A stretch of 23,494 bases of DNA from CALFCX01 sp041650595 (GCA_041650595.1 JBAZKW010000023.1:1-23494); one strand, 5' to 3'; counted from the first letter of the stretch, positions 15,565-22,625 are shown. Notes: a model not told the origin generated them from the sequence alone. Program-made: numbers and translations.

Positions 15565-17141
15565 TTAAATCTTTTTTGCCTCGTGATGGCGTTTCCATGC
15601 TTCAGGATATAGTCTTTGGAAATCATCATCATATTTTTGGGCTAACGCTCTAAGGGCATCCTGATCTTGAAGGTTTGGTTTTATCGGATCCCTAAATTTA
15701 ATTGTTGCATCACAAGCTTCTTCGACTGATCCAAATTCATTGGTTGCCACCATTGCGGATATTCCAGCTCCGACCGATGAAGCTTCGATATCTTCCGGCA
15801 CTTCTACCGGGAGGCCTGTATAGGATGCAATAATGTTGGCCAGAAGATCTGAATTGGCACCGCCACCGGAAAACCTGATACTCTCCACTGGCGTTCCAAG
15901 CTGTTTCAGCTGATCTACGCATTTCAACATTTCTATCACCGAACCGTTAAGTACCGCTCTGGCTTGATCTGCCGGATTTGCGCCTCTCCAGTTCTCATAA
16001 TACGGGTCAGTCCCTAAAGATTTATACGGGGCGTTTGTCACACCGAACCATGGCCACATCACGACACCGTTTGCATCAATTCTTGATGTCATTGCATATG
16101 CGGCAATATCTTTACGGCAATCTTGCTGGCTTCTGAGAAGCGATCCAGCGATAATCCTGTTGCCATACAGCAATTCATAAACCAAGGGATATTCGGGCCA
16201 AATGTATTTATTCTTCCCGTTGGATCAAATTTTCCTCCGGTGTGCGCCAAGATCGTTCCAGAAGCCCCCCAATTGAGCGCGACTCTTCCCGGCCTCACGA
16301 TTCCGTTCCCGAACAATGCCATTCTTTGATCTCCGCCACCTGCCGCGACAATGACGTTTTTACTAAGTCCAAGTTGATCCGCGACATGCGGCAGCAGTGT
16401 CCCGACAGACTCTTCAGAGTCAACAATTGTTGGCAGCTTGCCCGAGAGCCCAAAAAATTTAAGAAGGTCAACCGCATAAAGTCCTGTTCTTGGATCTATA
16501 GCGCTTATTGCATCTGACATTTCAAATGAATTGCTACCCGTCAGGACATGTGTAATCCAGTTGTTTGCTGATAGGAAACGGGTAGTACTTTCCCAGTTGA
16601 GATCATTAAGTTTTCTAAATAACATCTTTGTCAGGATGCCTCTTTGCATCGGTTCGTTTGATGTCGCATGCAGGATCATCTCTCTCAAACCCGGAATATT
16701 CATCAACATATCGAATTCGATCCCATTATGTTCTGAATTCCACATTGTTGCAAAGTCATCTTCAATAGGGACCAAGATCCCGTTATCGTCTTTACCGGCA
16801 AACGGTTGGTCGGTATGCATTGCCCCTGAAGTCCCGATCCCTTTGTAGCTTGCCCGATCTGCCCCGGCGCTTTCTGCTTCGGCAATACCCGCTTTCATGG
16901 TTTCTAATACTGTTGACCTTAAATGGTTAAAATCTTGAAGCCTTGTAATAAACTGTTTTCCGTCAATAACCATTACAGCATTTTTAGTAACCCTTTCTCC
17001 AAATCCCACAACCGTTGGCCTTTCGATTACGGTTAATGGATTTGAAACAATATTTCCTATCCTATTCCCAAGGTGATCAACCGTGGACACCTTAACTGCA
17101 TGTGTGCCGATATCAACTCTCAAAATATATCTTGCAGCCAT
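15565..17141 (-). pseudogene. FGGY-family carbohydrate kinase (xylulokinase-like), interrupted by a frameshift
   Basis: Two overlapping frames together make one kinase of about 525 residues, the normal FGGY length of about 500. Frame 1 (17141-16089) begins after AAGGAGGG and contains VDIGTH (9-14), GIGTSGAMHTDQ (101-112), GGGDQRMA (268-275, catalytic Asp 271) and NWGASGTI (291-298); it ends after GLSLDRFSEAS. Frame 2 (open from about 16185 to 15565) continues with KDIAAYAMTSRIDANGVV, RFSGGGANSDLLANIIA and EDIEASSVGAGISA, the FGGY C-terminal half. Rejoining needs a net -1 change (one base missing) near 16110-16150. I see no slippery heptamer, so a recent mutation or a sequence error is likelier than programmed frameshifting. 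Expected role: ATP-dependent phosphorylation of a ketose or polyol. It has a strong sigma-28-type promoter. Confidence 0.8.
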
Positions 17142-17187
17142 GTTTTTCCCTCCTTGATTCTTTTATTTAATCTTCTGCGCTATTTCC

Positions 17188-17214
17188 TTATCGACGGGTT
17201 TTTTTGAAAATTTC
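17188..17214 (-). promoter_or_regulatory. Sigma-28-type promoter of the FGGY kinase
   Basis: On the minus strand: GAAATTTT (17214-17207), exactly 11 nt, GTCGATAA (17195-17188), 46 nt before ATG 17141. Both boxes are identical to those of the M24-like gene (11768-11742) with unrelated spacers, the pattern expected of a promoter recognised by one sigma factor. Confidence 0.7.
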
Positions 17215-17299
17215 AGGCTATTTAAGGTAAGGCCCAAAAGGCAGCAGTAATCAGATCGTAGCAAGTAGCCCACAAATTTAGAACATGCGCCTATATTCT

Positions 17300-17326
17300 G
17301 CAATTATCTCTTTATTTCAACGATAT
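17300..17326 (+). promoter_or_regulatory. Sigma-28-like promoter (intermediate match)
   Basis: GCAATTAT, 11 nt, AACGATAT, 9 nt before ATG 17336. The -35 matches GAAATTTT at six of eight positions and the -10 keeps CGATA. If used, the ATG at 17285 lies upstream of the promoter and 17336 is the start. Confidence 0.45.
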
Positions 17327-17335
17327 ATATTTGTC

Positions 17336-19681
17336 ATGCAGATTGAAGCAACAAGAGCAAAATTAAGGACAACTTTCGCGAAGCTTGCAGCCCCATATTC
17401 ATCTTTTGAATCTTACGGGCGGCAAAAAGTAAGCCGTTCTGCTTCCGGCTCTCAAGAATACTTGACGGTTTTGAGTAATATCGGCCGTGCAATACCAAAG
17501 TATAGTAGATTAAAGCACCCGCATGACTTTTGGGAAACCCAGACCGGCAACGACCTTAATATGGCAATGTTTTCAATAATGGAAGAAAAAGATAAAGGCA
17601 CGCTGCCGGAGAGATGCGCAATGATCGCGGAAGAGATCCCATCTCCACTCAAACCCGAAGTCGCAACAATGAACCATCTTTTGCTCAACGGCAAGCATCA
17701 ATGCTTGTTTGAAGGCACTCATAGTGTTATTAAAATATCGGCTGAAGGAGTCCCTTTTATTCTCGATATCGCATCCGGCCTGTTCGTTCCCGAAGCGCTT
17801 AGAAGTGACTATCTCTGGTCGATAATTCCCTGGTCGATCATAATACAAAACCCCGGAACATTTTACATGTATACCGGAGGACATCAAAACAAGATGCACC
17901 TGTCCGCAAATTATGTCGCATCCGATGCAAGGTCATATTATGAAAGAAGAAAAGCGGAAGATCTTCCTTTTTGTTCCGAAGATGCTGCCGAATGTAAATC
18001 CGCATCTGATTTCTATCACTTTCTTGTCAGGAGAGAAGAAGGCGTAATCCATTTTGACGAGAGGTTTTTAGAATTTACAAAGAGTTTAAACGGGCTTTCG
18101 GATGAAAGCCTTGACAGGCAGATCGCGGACCTTTCGGGATGTTCTTTGCCGGCAAGCAGGATGATGAGCGGCAAATTATTCCATCTAGTCTGGAAGCCCG
18201 CACAATTGAGCCTGCTCAACAGAACGGCATCGAATGAACAGGAAACCGCTGCATTTAAAATATTCCTGCTCTGCCGGGAATGGGCAGCAAGATATCTCCC
18301 TGCGGAAGAAGAATTTGAAAGGACACTGCCATACGAGTCCCGGTTAGAAGACAACGCCCCGATCGCTGATAAGCTTGTCGGAGGATTCTCTACCATCGCC
18401 CGCAAAAACTCGGCAATAATATATTCCGGATTAACAGATGATGGCCTCATATCTGAGTTGAGTATTTTTTCTGGGAAAAAACATAATTTGCGCAAATTGA
18501 CATGCGAAGATATTTTGATGGAAATATACAGGCCGGCGTTCAAAAAACTACGCGATAAACTGGCAAGATGCCAAAGCGGCAGTATAAAAGAAAAAGAGTA
18601 TATGGAAGAACGAAATGAATTCTTCAAGCTGGAGTTGCTACTCAAAGAGTGGTTCTACCGTCATGCGTGGGTACAGGCAACACCATTTCCGTCCCGCGAA
18701 GAAGAGACACGGGATGCTTTTTGTGCGGAGGAGTTGTTTGAACAGGATGCTATTTCGCAGTATTTCCCTCTTTATATGTCCGGGATAGTAAGGATCTTTC
18801 ATTCGTTTTTAGAAAATGAAAGACATCTCACTCTGCTCAAAATCTTCAAAGCCGCCGGAATAGGGCCGGGCTCCCTTGTTGCGGACATAGGATGCGGAGC
18901 TTCGCATGACATCCCTTTGATCTGTTCCGGAATGGGAGCCCAAGTAATAGCTTACGATATAAATTTCGGGAATCAGATAAAAGATCATTACCGTCCGGAA
19001 ATATGGGAGGCCCTGGTTGCGGCCGATTATCTCAAGGAAGACGGCTCCCCTACAAACAGATTCTGGAAAGAGTGGAGAGAGTATACAAATGTTGAGATAA
19101 TGAGAAGAGGCGAATTCAAATTTGACATTCCGTTTGATCTCGGGGAAATGGCCATATCTATCGGTCAAAAAATAGAATTTGATTATGTCACGGGAGCGAT
19201 GCACGCCAAGAAAAAGATCGAACAAATATTGTTTGGAGCACCGCTGCTTCCCTCTCAACAAAAAGCAAACACGGCAATATTTAACAGGACAAGATGGGTA
19301 ACCGGCGAGCAGGCACATGTGATGAACGTTTCCCTTCCCAGGCCGGCCAGAGCCATAATAATCAACGGCGTGATCGATGTAGGAGGACACGGCAACATGT
19401 GTTTTGGACCGGGAGCTCCGCTGTTTAGCAGCAACGAAGTGACATCGATCCTTGAGAGAATGGTAAATATGCTAGAACCCGGAGGAAATCTATTTGTAGG
19501 AACATTTCAGGAAAGCTGTGTGGCAAGCAGATATTCGGATCTTTTGTCCGTGTTTGCATCTTCGCATCCCGGCATTGCATTTGATGGACGTTACAAGGAG
19601 ATACCTCGGGACAGCGAAAGCATGGTTTGGGGCGGCCCCAGGAGCGGACAAATGTTCGTTTTGAAGAAAAATACGGACTAA
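17336..19681 (+). CDS. Large protein with a C-terminal class I SAM-dependent methyltransferase domain
   Basis: 781 residues from ATG 17336; an in-frame ATG at 17285 lacks a ribosome site and lies before the promoter. The C-terminal third has the Rossmann methyltransferase signature: VADIGCGASHDIPLI (about 514-528, motif I), VIAYDINF (acidic end of strand 2), IIINGVIDVGGHG (strand-4 region), and LEPGGNLFVGTF. The N-terminal 500 residues match nothing I know. Within them GTHSVIKI...PFILDIASGLF (about 130-155) looks like the His and Asp part of a transglutaminase-like fold, but a convincing catalytic Cys is not seen. No signal peptide or membrane helices. Target unknown: a cytoplasmic methyltransferase acting on a protein or small molecule selected by the large N-terminal part. 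Its stop codon overlaps the convergent ankyrin gene. Confidence 0.72.
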   Translation: MQIEATRAKLRTTFAKLAAPYSSFESYGRQKVSRSASGSQEYLTVLSNIGRAIPKYSRLKHPHDFWETQTGNDLNMAMFSIMEEKDKGTLPERCAMIAEEIPSPLKPEVATMNHLLLNGKHQCLFEGTHSVIKISAEGVPFILDIASGLFVPEALRSDYLWSIIPWSIIIQNPGTFYMYTGGHQNKMHLSANYVASDARSYYERRKAEDLPFCSEDAAECKSASDFYHFLVRREEGVIHFDERFLEFTKSLNGLSDESLDRQIADLSGCSLPASRMMSGKLFHLVWKPAQLSLLNRTASNEQETAAFKIFLLCREWAARYLPAEEEFERTLPYESRLEDNAPIADKLVGGFSTIARKNSAIIYSGLTDDGLISELSIFSGKKHNLRKLTCEDILMEIYRPAFKKLRDKLARCQSGSIKEKEYMEERNEFFKLELLLKEWFYRHAWVQATPFPSREEETRDAFCAEELFEQDAISQYFPLYMSGIVRIFHSFLENERHLTLLKIFKAAGIGPGSLVADIGCGASHDIPLICSGMGAQVIAYDINFGNQIKDHYRPEIWEALVAADYLKEDGSPTNRFWKEWREYTNVEIMRRGEFKFDIPFDLGEMAISIGQKIEFDYVTGAMHAKKKIEQILFGAPLLPSQQKANTAIFNRTRWVTGEQAHVMNVSLPRPARAIIINGVIDVGGHGNMCFGPGAPLFSSNEVTSILERMVNMLEPGGNLFVGTFQESCVASRYSDLLSVFASSHPGIAFDGRYKEIPRDSESMVWGGPRSGQMFVLKKNTD

Positions 19682-20178
19682 CTGTCAGCTTTTACTGTCT
19701 GCGCGGCTTCCAAAAATTTTTCGAGAGGTTCATTCCCTTTGGATTTTGCGACCTGAAGTGCTGTTTCGTTATTATTATTCTTTGTATCGGTCCGCGCCCC
19801 GTGCATGACGAGCAGCTGTGCTATCTCTTCATTTTTTGAAAAGAAAGCCGCATAGATAAGCGCCGTATCGCCGTGAACATCCTGTTTATTCGGGTCCGCT
19901 CCGTTATCCAAAAGGATACTTACAACATCGGCCCTGCCCGCAAATACAGCATGCATCAGAGCGGTTGATCCCTTTTTGTCCTGCATGTTTACATTGCAGC
20001 CGGCTTTGATGAGGTCATTGACCTTCTTAACATCCCCCAAACTTGCCGCGTACATTAGCTCTGTCATTCCGTAGCTGTCTGCTTGATCAACACAGGCTTT
20101 CTTGACGGGCTTTTTTATTCCCCCAACTTGTTTTGGCGGGGACTTAAAACATACGGAAAATATACTTTGACTGATCAT
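19678..20178 (-). CDS. Ankyrin-repeat protein
   Basis: 166 residues with about four ankyrin repeats: YGMTELMYAASLGDVKKVND, GSTALMHAVFAGRADVVSIL, GDTALIYAAFFSKNEEIAQL and NETALQVAKSKGNEPLEKFL. Each is preceded by the usual loop (AGCNVNMQDKK, NGADPNKQDVH, HGARTDTKNNN). The N-terminal 35 residues are weakly hydrophobic then basic, with Cys residues, and could be a poor signal or lipoprotein segment. It is a protein-interaction module of unknown partner. The ATG at 20178 has no Shine-Dalgarno site; a sigma-28-type promoter ends 17 nt upstream. Its stop (TAG, 19680-19678) overlaps the stop of the convergent methyltransferase gene. Confidence 0.87.
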   Translation of the reverse strand: MISQSIFSVCFKSPPKQVGGIKKPVKKACVDQADSYGMTELMYAASLGDVKKVNDLIKAGCNVNMQDKKGSTALMHAVFAGRADVVSILLDNGADPNKQDVHGDTALIYAAFFSKNEEIAQLLVMHGARTDTKNNNNETALQVAKSKGNEPLEKFLEAAQTVKADS

Positions 20179-20195
20179 TTTTTTTACTCAATTAT

Positions 20196-20222
20196 TTATC
20201 GGTAAAAATGTCCTGGGATTTC
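20196..20222 (-). promoter_or_regulatory. Sigma-28-type promoter of the ankyrin gene
   Basis: On the minus strand: GAAATCCC (20222-20215), exactly 11 nt, ACCGATAA (20203-20196). The -10 is 7/8 identical to GCCGATAA. It lies across the 50-nt gap after the patatin gene; predicted leader is about 10 nt. Confidence 0.62.
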
Positions 20223-20228
20223 AGCCTT

Positions 20229-21188
20229 TTATGCTCTTTGGAAATCAACCATTTCAAAAGCATTCGTCTTCTTCCTGCCAATATGTTCAACTGTCAAATA
20301 TTTTTTTCTGAACGGGTCCGAATTCCAGAAGCTAAAGAAATCATCAGGGGCGTTAAATCTGCCAAAGATATTCTTTGCTGTCTTTGAAGCTCTTTTTATG
20401 ACCGATGAATACTGCCTGAAATCAAAAGGAAGGATATCAAATATTCCCGGATTTATTATTCTGACAACAATTTTGTTCCTGATAAAGATATCGTCATAAA
20501 TATATCTGTTTATCTGCGAGAAGGACGTAGTTAGCTCCAGGCACTGCATAAAGACATCGATGGCGTTCTTTTTGTTGAAGTCCCCTTTTATCTGCCCGCA
20601 GTAGCCCAGGTCGCATGCGATTATCCTTTTGACTCCCGGGATATTTGCCGCAACGGATATCGGACAATTTTCGCGGATGCCGCCGTCGGCAAGAGCCGCA
20701 AGTTTACCATTCAATCGCATTTTCTTGGGTTTGAAGATGACGGGAAATGAGATTGAGGCTTCAAGCGCTTCAGATAACAACATCTTCTTATCTTTCCCAA
20801 ACACAAAAAGTTTCCCGGTATTCAGGTCCGTTGCTGTGATGTAAACAGGTTTCTTGAGGTCGGCAAAGGTCTTGCCATCAAACCCCGCCGTTTTTGAGAT
20901 ATGCCTGACTGCTTCGCTTGATTCAAACAGTCCCGCCTTTGAAAAAATATCTATCGCCAGCAGCTGCGGCCAAATATGAGAGTTGATAAAGTCGAGCGTT
21001 ATCTTCTTTACTTTTTGCGGATCGTCATATAGTCCCAGCAGCACTGCAAACACCGCGCCAACCGATGTGCCCACAAAAACATCGGACATATATCCTCTCT
21101 TATACATTTCTTCGGCGATGGGAATATGGGCGACACCTTTTATAAAGCCGCCGGAAAGGACGAGAGCGAGTTTGTCGCTTTTAGACAT
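20229..21188 (-). CDS. Patatin-like phospholipase / acyl hydrolase
   Basis: 319 residues from ATG 21188; the longer frame overlaps the upstream gene and adds non-family sequence. The patatin elements are complete: glycine-rich oxyanion loop SGGFIKG (12-18), nucleophile elbow GTSVG (40-44, Ser 42) and catalytic dyad Asp 169 in DGGIREN. TATDLNTGKLFVF, LSEALEASISFPVIFKP and PISVAANIPG are also family-typical. The bacterial RssA/YchK-like group (single patatin domain, about 300 residues) fits best. Expected reaction: hydrolysis of acyl ester bonds in phospholipids or other lipids. No signal peptide, so it is cytoplasmic or on the inner face of the membrane. It starts 11 nt after the upstream flavin-oxidase-like gene, so the two are probably one operon. 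Confidence 0.9.
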   Translation of the reverse strand: MSKSDKLALVLSGGFIKGVAHIPIAEEMYKRGYMSDVFVGTSVGAVFAVLLGLYDDPQKVKKITLDFINSHIWPQLLAIDIFSKAGLFESSEAVRHISKTAGFDGKTFADLKKPVYITATDLNTGKLFVFGKDKKMLLSEALEASISFPVIFKPKKMRLNGKLAALADGGIRENCPISVAANIPGVKRIIACDLGYCGQIKGDFNKKNAIDVFMQCLELTTSFSQINRYIYDDIFIRNKIVVRIINPGIFDILPFDFRQYSSVIKRASKTAKNIFGRFNAPDDFFSFWNSDPFRKKYLTVEHIGRKKTNAFEMVDFQRA

Positions 21189-21199
21189 ATATCTTTGGC

Positions 21200-21634
21200 C
21201 TACAGTGTGACAACTTCTTTGGGCGCGAAATTGGTCGCCATCGTCCAAGCGACCGCTTTGCCGTTCTTCAGCCGATATACTTTGAATTGGTTATAAAAGT
21301 CTTTAAGCTCACCTGATTCACGCCAGGGCTTTAAAAACGCGCGCGACGGATGTGCGCAGATATTATCTTTGAGCGCTTTATCTTCCACTATCTCAAGCTT
21401 GCCCGCAACACGGACCTGGACGCCGTTCTTAAAGTCATTAAAACATAGCTCTACCTTTGGATTGCCCACGATCTGATGATGCACGTCTTTCATCGAGCCG
21501 CTGTGAAATACTATGCCGCTTTCATCCGCGCTGAAAAGGAACATTCCCCTGCACCGCGGCTGATCTCCTTCGACGGTTGCAAGGTGAAATCCGGGATTGG
21601 CGTTTATTAATTCGAACATTTCTTGTTTATTCAT
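21200..21634 (-). CDS. Pyridoxamine 5'-phosphate oxidase-family (split-barrel flavin-binding) protein
   Basis: 144 residues; ATG 21634 follows AAGGAG at 6 nt. The fold signature is visible: HLATVEGDQPRCRGM (17-31) at the start of the split barrel, GIVFHSGSMKDVHHQI (40-55), NPKVELCFND (58-67), VQVRVAGKLEIVED (72-85) and a C-terminal YRLKNGKAVAWTM. Such proteins bind FMN or F420 and act in redox or detoxification; the length fits single-domain general-stress-protein-26-like members. It is the first gene of a probable operon with the patatin gene. Confidence 0.85.
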   Translation of the reverse strand: MNKQEMFELINANPGFHLATVEGDQPRCRGMFLFSADESGIVFHSGSMKDVHHQIVGNPKVELCFNDFKNGVQVRVAGKLEIVEDKALKDNICAHPSRAFLKPWRESGELKDFYNQFKVYRLKNGKAVAWTMATNFAPKEVVTL

Positions 21635-21655
21635 ATTTTTCTCCTTGAAATAATC

Positions 21656-21697
21656 ATAGCAGACAGTCTTCAGGTCGACTGCTAGCTGCTGACTGCT
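21656..21697. repeat. GTCGAC/GACTGC-rich imperfect palindromic tract
   Basis: A run of short inverted words (CAGACAGTC, GGTCGACTGC, AGCTGCTGACTGC) lies at the 3' end of the flavodoxin-like gene, including its stop codon. A similar tract (22306-22338) lies upstream of that gene. Confidence 0.4.
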
Positions 21698-22257
21698 TTT
21701 CCCAGTTTTACCGCTTTACCCTTGATCCCTCTGACATTGCTTATCTCTCCCGACTCCCCCGCGTTTGGCACAAGCAGTGAAAAAAACTTCATCTTTGTGT
21801 AATTTGCTATCAATTTGAATGGTTTTTCGAGGGCATCGAGTCCGGTGTCCTCATAGGCGCTGGCCAAAAGGACAAATGTCTTGCCGATCAAAGGAGATTC
21901 GAACGTATCGGTATTGTTGTCCCACTTGTAAAGGCAGAACATGCGGTCGATGATCTGTTTTATCTGCGCGCTTGCATCAAAAAAGTAAAGCGGCGTAGCC
22001 ATCACAATGACATCTGCTTTTATCATATCCGCCAGTACATTCGCTGCCCCGTCAGCTATTGCGCATTTGTATTCTTTTATCTTCTGGCATTTTCTGCATG
22101 CGGTACAGCCGTTGACCCGGAACTTTAGAAAAGCGGCATGGACTATGTTTACATCCGCTCCCTTTGATCTTGCTCCCTGTGCAAACCACTCGATAAGTTG
22201 TGCAGTGTTGCCATTCTTCTTTGGGCTGCCGGAGATGATCAGGACCTTTTTTGGCAT
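21682..22257 (-). CDS. Flavodoxin-fold NAD(P)H-dependent reductase, iron-sulfur-flavoprotein-like
   Basis: 191 residues from ATG 22257. SGSPKKNGNT (9-18) is the FMN-phosphate loop of NADPH-dependent FMN reductases and iron-sulfur flavoproteins. Four cysteines in CTACRKC (51, 54, 57) and C65 resemble the compact cluster motif of the Isf family, suggesting a [4Fe-4S] centre. ATPLYFFDASAQIKQIIDR (about 87-105) is the second flavin-contact region. Expected role: electron transfer or quinone/flavin reduction in the cytoplasm. The ATG is 9 nt from a perfect TATAAT, so the mRNA is nearly leaderless; the long open frame upstream (to 22503) crosses that promoter and is not used. It lies 47 nt upstream of the PNPOx-like gene, in the same direction. 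Confidence 0.88.
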   Translation of the reverse strand: MPKKVLIISGSPKKNGNTAQLIEWFAQGARSKGADVNIVHAAFLKFRVNGCTACRKCQKIKEYKCAIADGAANVLADMIKADVIVMATPLYFFDASAQIKQIIDRMFCLYKWDNNTDTFESPLIGKTFVLLASAYEDTGLDALEKPFKLIANYTKMKFFSLLVPNAGESGEISNVRGIKGKAVKLGKAVSS

Positions 22258-22266
22258 TGTGGAATA

Positions 22267-22272
22267 ATTATA
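22267..22272 (-). promoter_or_regulatory. Extended -10 promoter, near-leaderless start
   Basis: TGTTATAAT on the minus strand (extended -10 TGn plus perfect TATAAT at 22272-22267), 9 nt before ATG 22257. No clear -35, as is usual for extended -10 promoters. Confidence 0.5.
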
Positions 22273-22305
22273 ACATTTGAGAAAAGCAACTAGCTGCCCA
22301 ACTTT

Positions 22306-22338
22306 CGACTGTCGACAGTCGACAGTCTGCTGTCTGCC
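22306..22338. repeat. GTCGAC palindrome cluster
   Basis: A perfect 14-nt palindrome GACTGTCGACAGTC (22307-22320) is followed directly by GACAGTCTGC and TGTCTGCC. It lies between the flavodoxin-like gene and the putative RNA promoter, with similar words at 21656-21697 and 15538-15552. Confidence 0.55.
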
Positions 22339-22369
22339 GGCCCCCCGCGATTTCCCTTGACACCGGGTA

Positions 22370-22375
22370 TATAAT
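22370..22375 (+). promoter_or_regulatory. TATAAT -10 box of the putative RNA gene
   Basis: A perfect TATAAT preceded by GGTA. A TTGACA at 22357-22362 is only 7 nt away and cannot be its -35. Predicted transcription starts at about 22382. Confidence 0.4.
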
Positions 22376-22381
22376 CTAACA

Positions 22382-22567
22382 CGCTTGAAGGTTCGGGCAG
22401 GCCCCGCTGCCAAAGGGACAGTGAAGTAAGAAGCTTGGCGGGTGAACAGAGGTTTCCGGCTCAAAACATCGGGAAGGCTGATCCGTTTAAGGCTCAGTTT
22501 CAACGATCTTTTCAGTCCGACTCAAAAAGCCTTCCAACACCCGGCACTGTCCCTTCCTTCCTTTTAT
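22382..22567 (+). ncRNA. Putative structured RNA of about 180 nt, family not recognised
   Basis: Nested complementary segments define a rod. P1 pairs 22413-22423 with 22545-22555 (11 bp, AAGGGACAGTG/CACTGTCCCTT). P2 pairs 22439-22444 with 22538-22543 (CGGGTG/CACCCG). P3 pairs 22472-22479 with 22528-22535 (GGAAGGCT/AGCCTTCC). On the 3' side the three strands are separated by only 1 and 2 nt, while the 5' side carries 15- and 27-nt inserts. A 5' hairpin pairs GGCAG (22396-22400) with CTGCC (22407-22411), and GAAGG (22387-22391) may close the whole against CCTTC. A TATAAT box precedes it and a CCTTTTATTT run ends it. The downstream gene has its own promoter, so a free-standing RNA is likelier than a leader. 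It does not fit the SRP RNA, tmRNA, RNase P or common riboswitch motifs I know. Confidence 0.45.
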
Positions 22568-22579
22568 TTACCCGATATT

Positions 22580-22606
22580 GAAATCCACGAGATATTCTGC
22601 CGATAA
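22580..22606 (+). promoter_or_regulatory. Sigma-28-type promoter with perfect GCCGATAA -10
   Basis: GAAATCCA (22580-22587), exactly 11 nt, GCCGATAA (22599-22606), 19 nt before ATG 22626, with AAAGGGGA as ribosome site between. The -10 is identical to the FliA consensus. Confidence 0.7.
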
Positions 22607-22625
22607 TTTAACAAAGGGGAATCAA

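Noticed and set aside
16089..16185. Programmed ribosomal frameshift in the FGGY kinase
   Set aside because: No slippery heptamer or nearby stem-loop is visible, and FGGY kinases are not known to need one; mutation or sequence error is simpler.
17285..17335. Start of the methyltransferase protein at ATG 17285
   Set aside because: It has no ribosome site and lies upstream of the sigma-28-like promoter; ATG 17336 fits better, although 17285 cannot be excluded.
22357..22375. TTGACA plus TATAAT as a classical promoter
   Set aside because: The spacing is 7 nt, far from 16-18 nt; only the -10 box is credible.
22258..22503. N-terminal extension of the flavodoxin-like gene up to 22503
   Set aside because: It crosses the TATAAT promoter, the palindrome cluster and the putative RNA, and the extra residues do not look like flavodoxin sequence.
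22382..22567. Cobalamin riboswitch, from AAAGGGA...AGTGAA similarity
   Set aside because: The B12-box and the conserved core order are absent, and the same bases form the 11-bp P1 helix instead.
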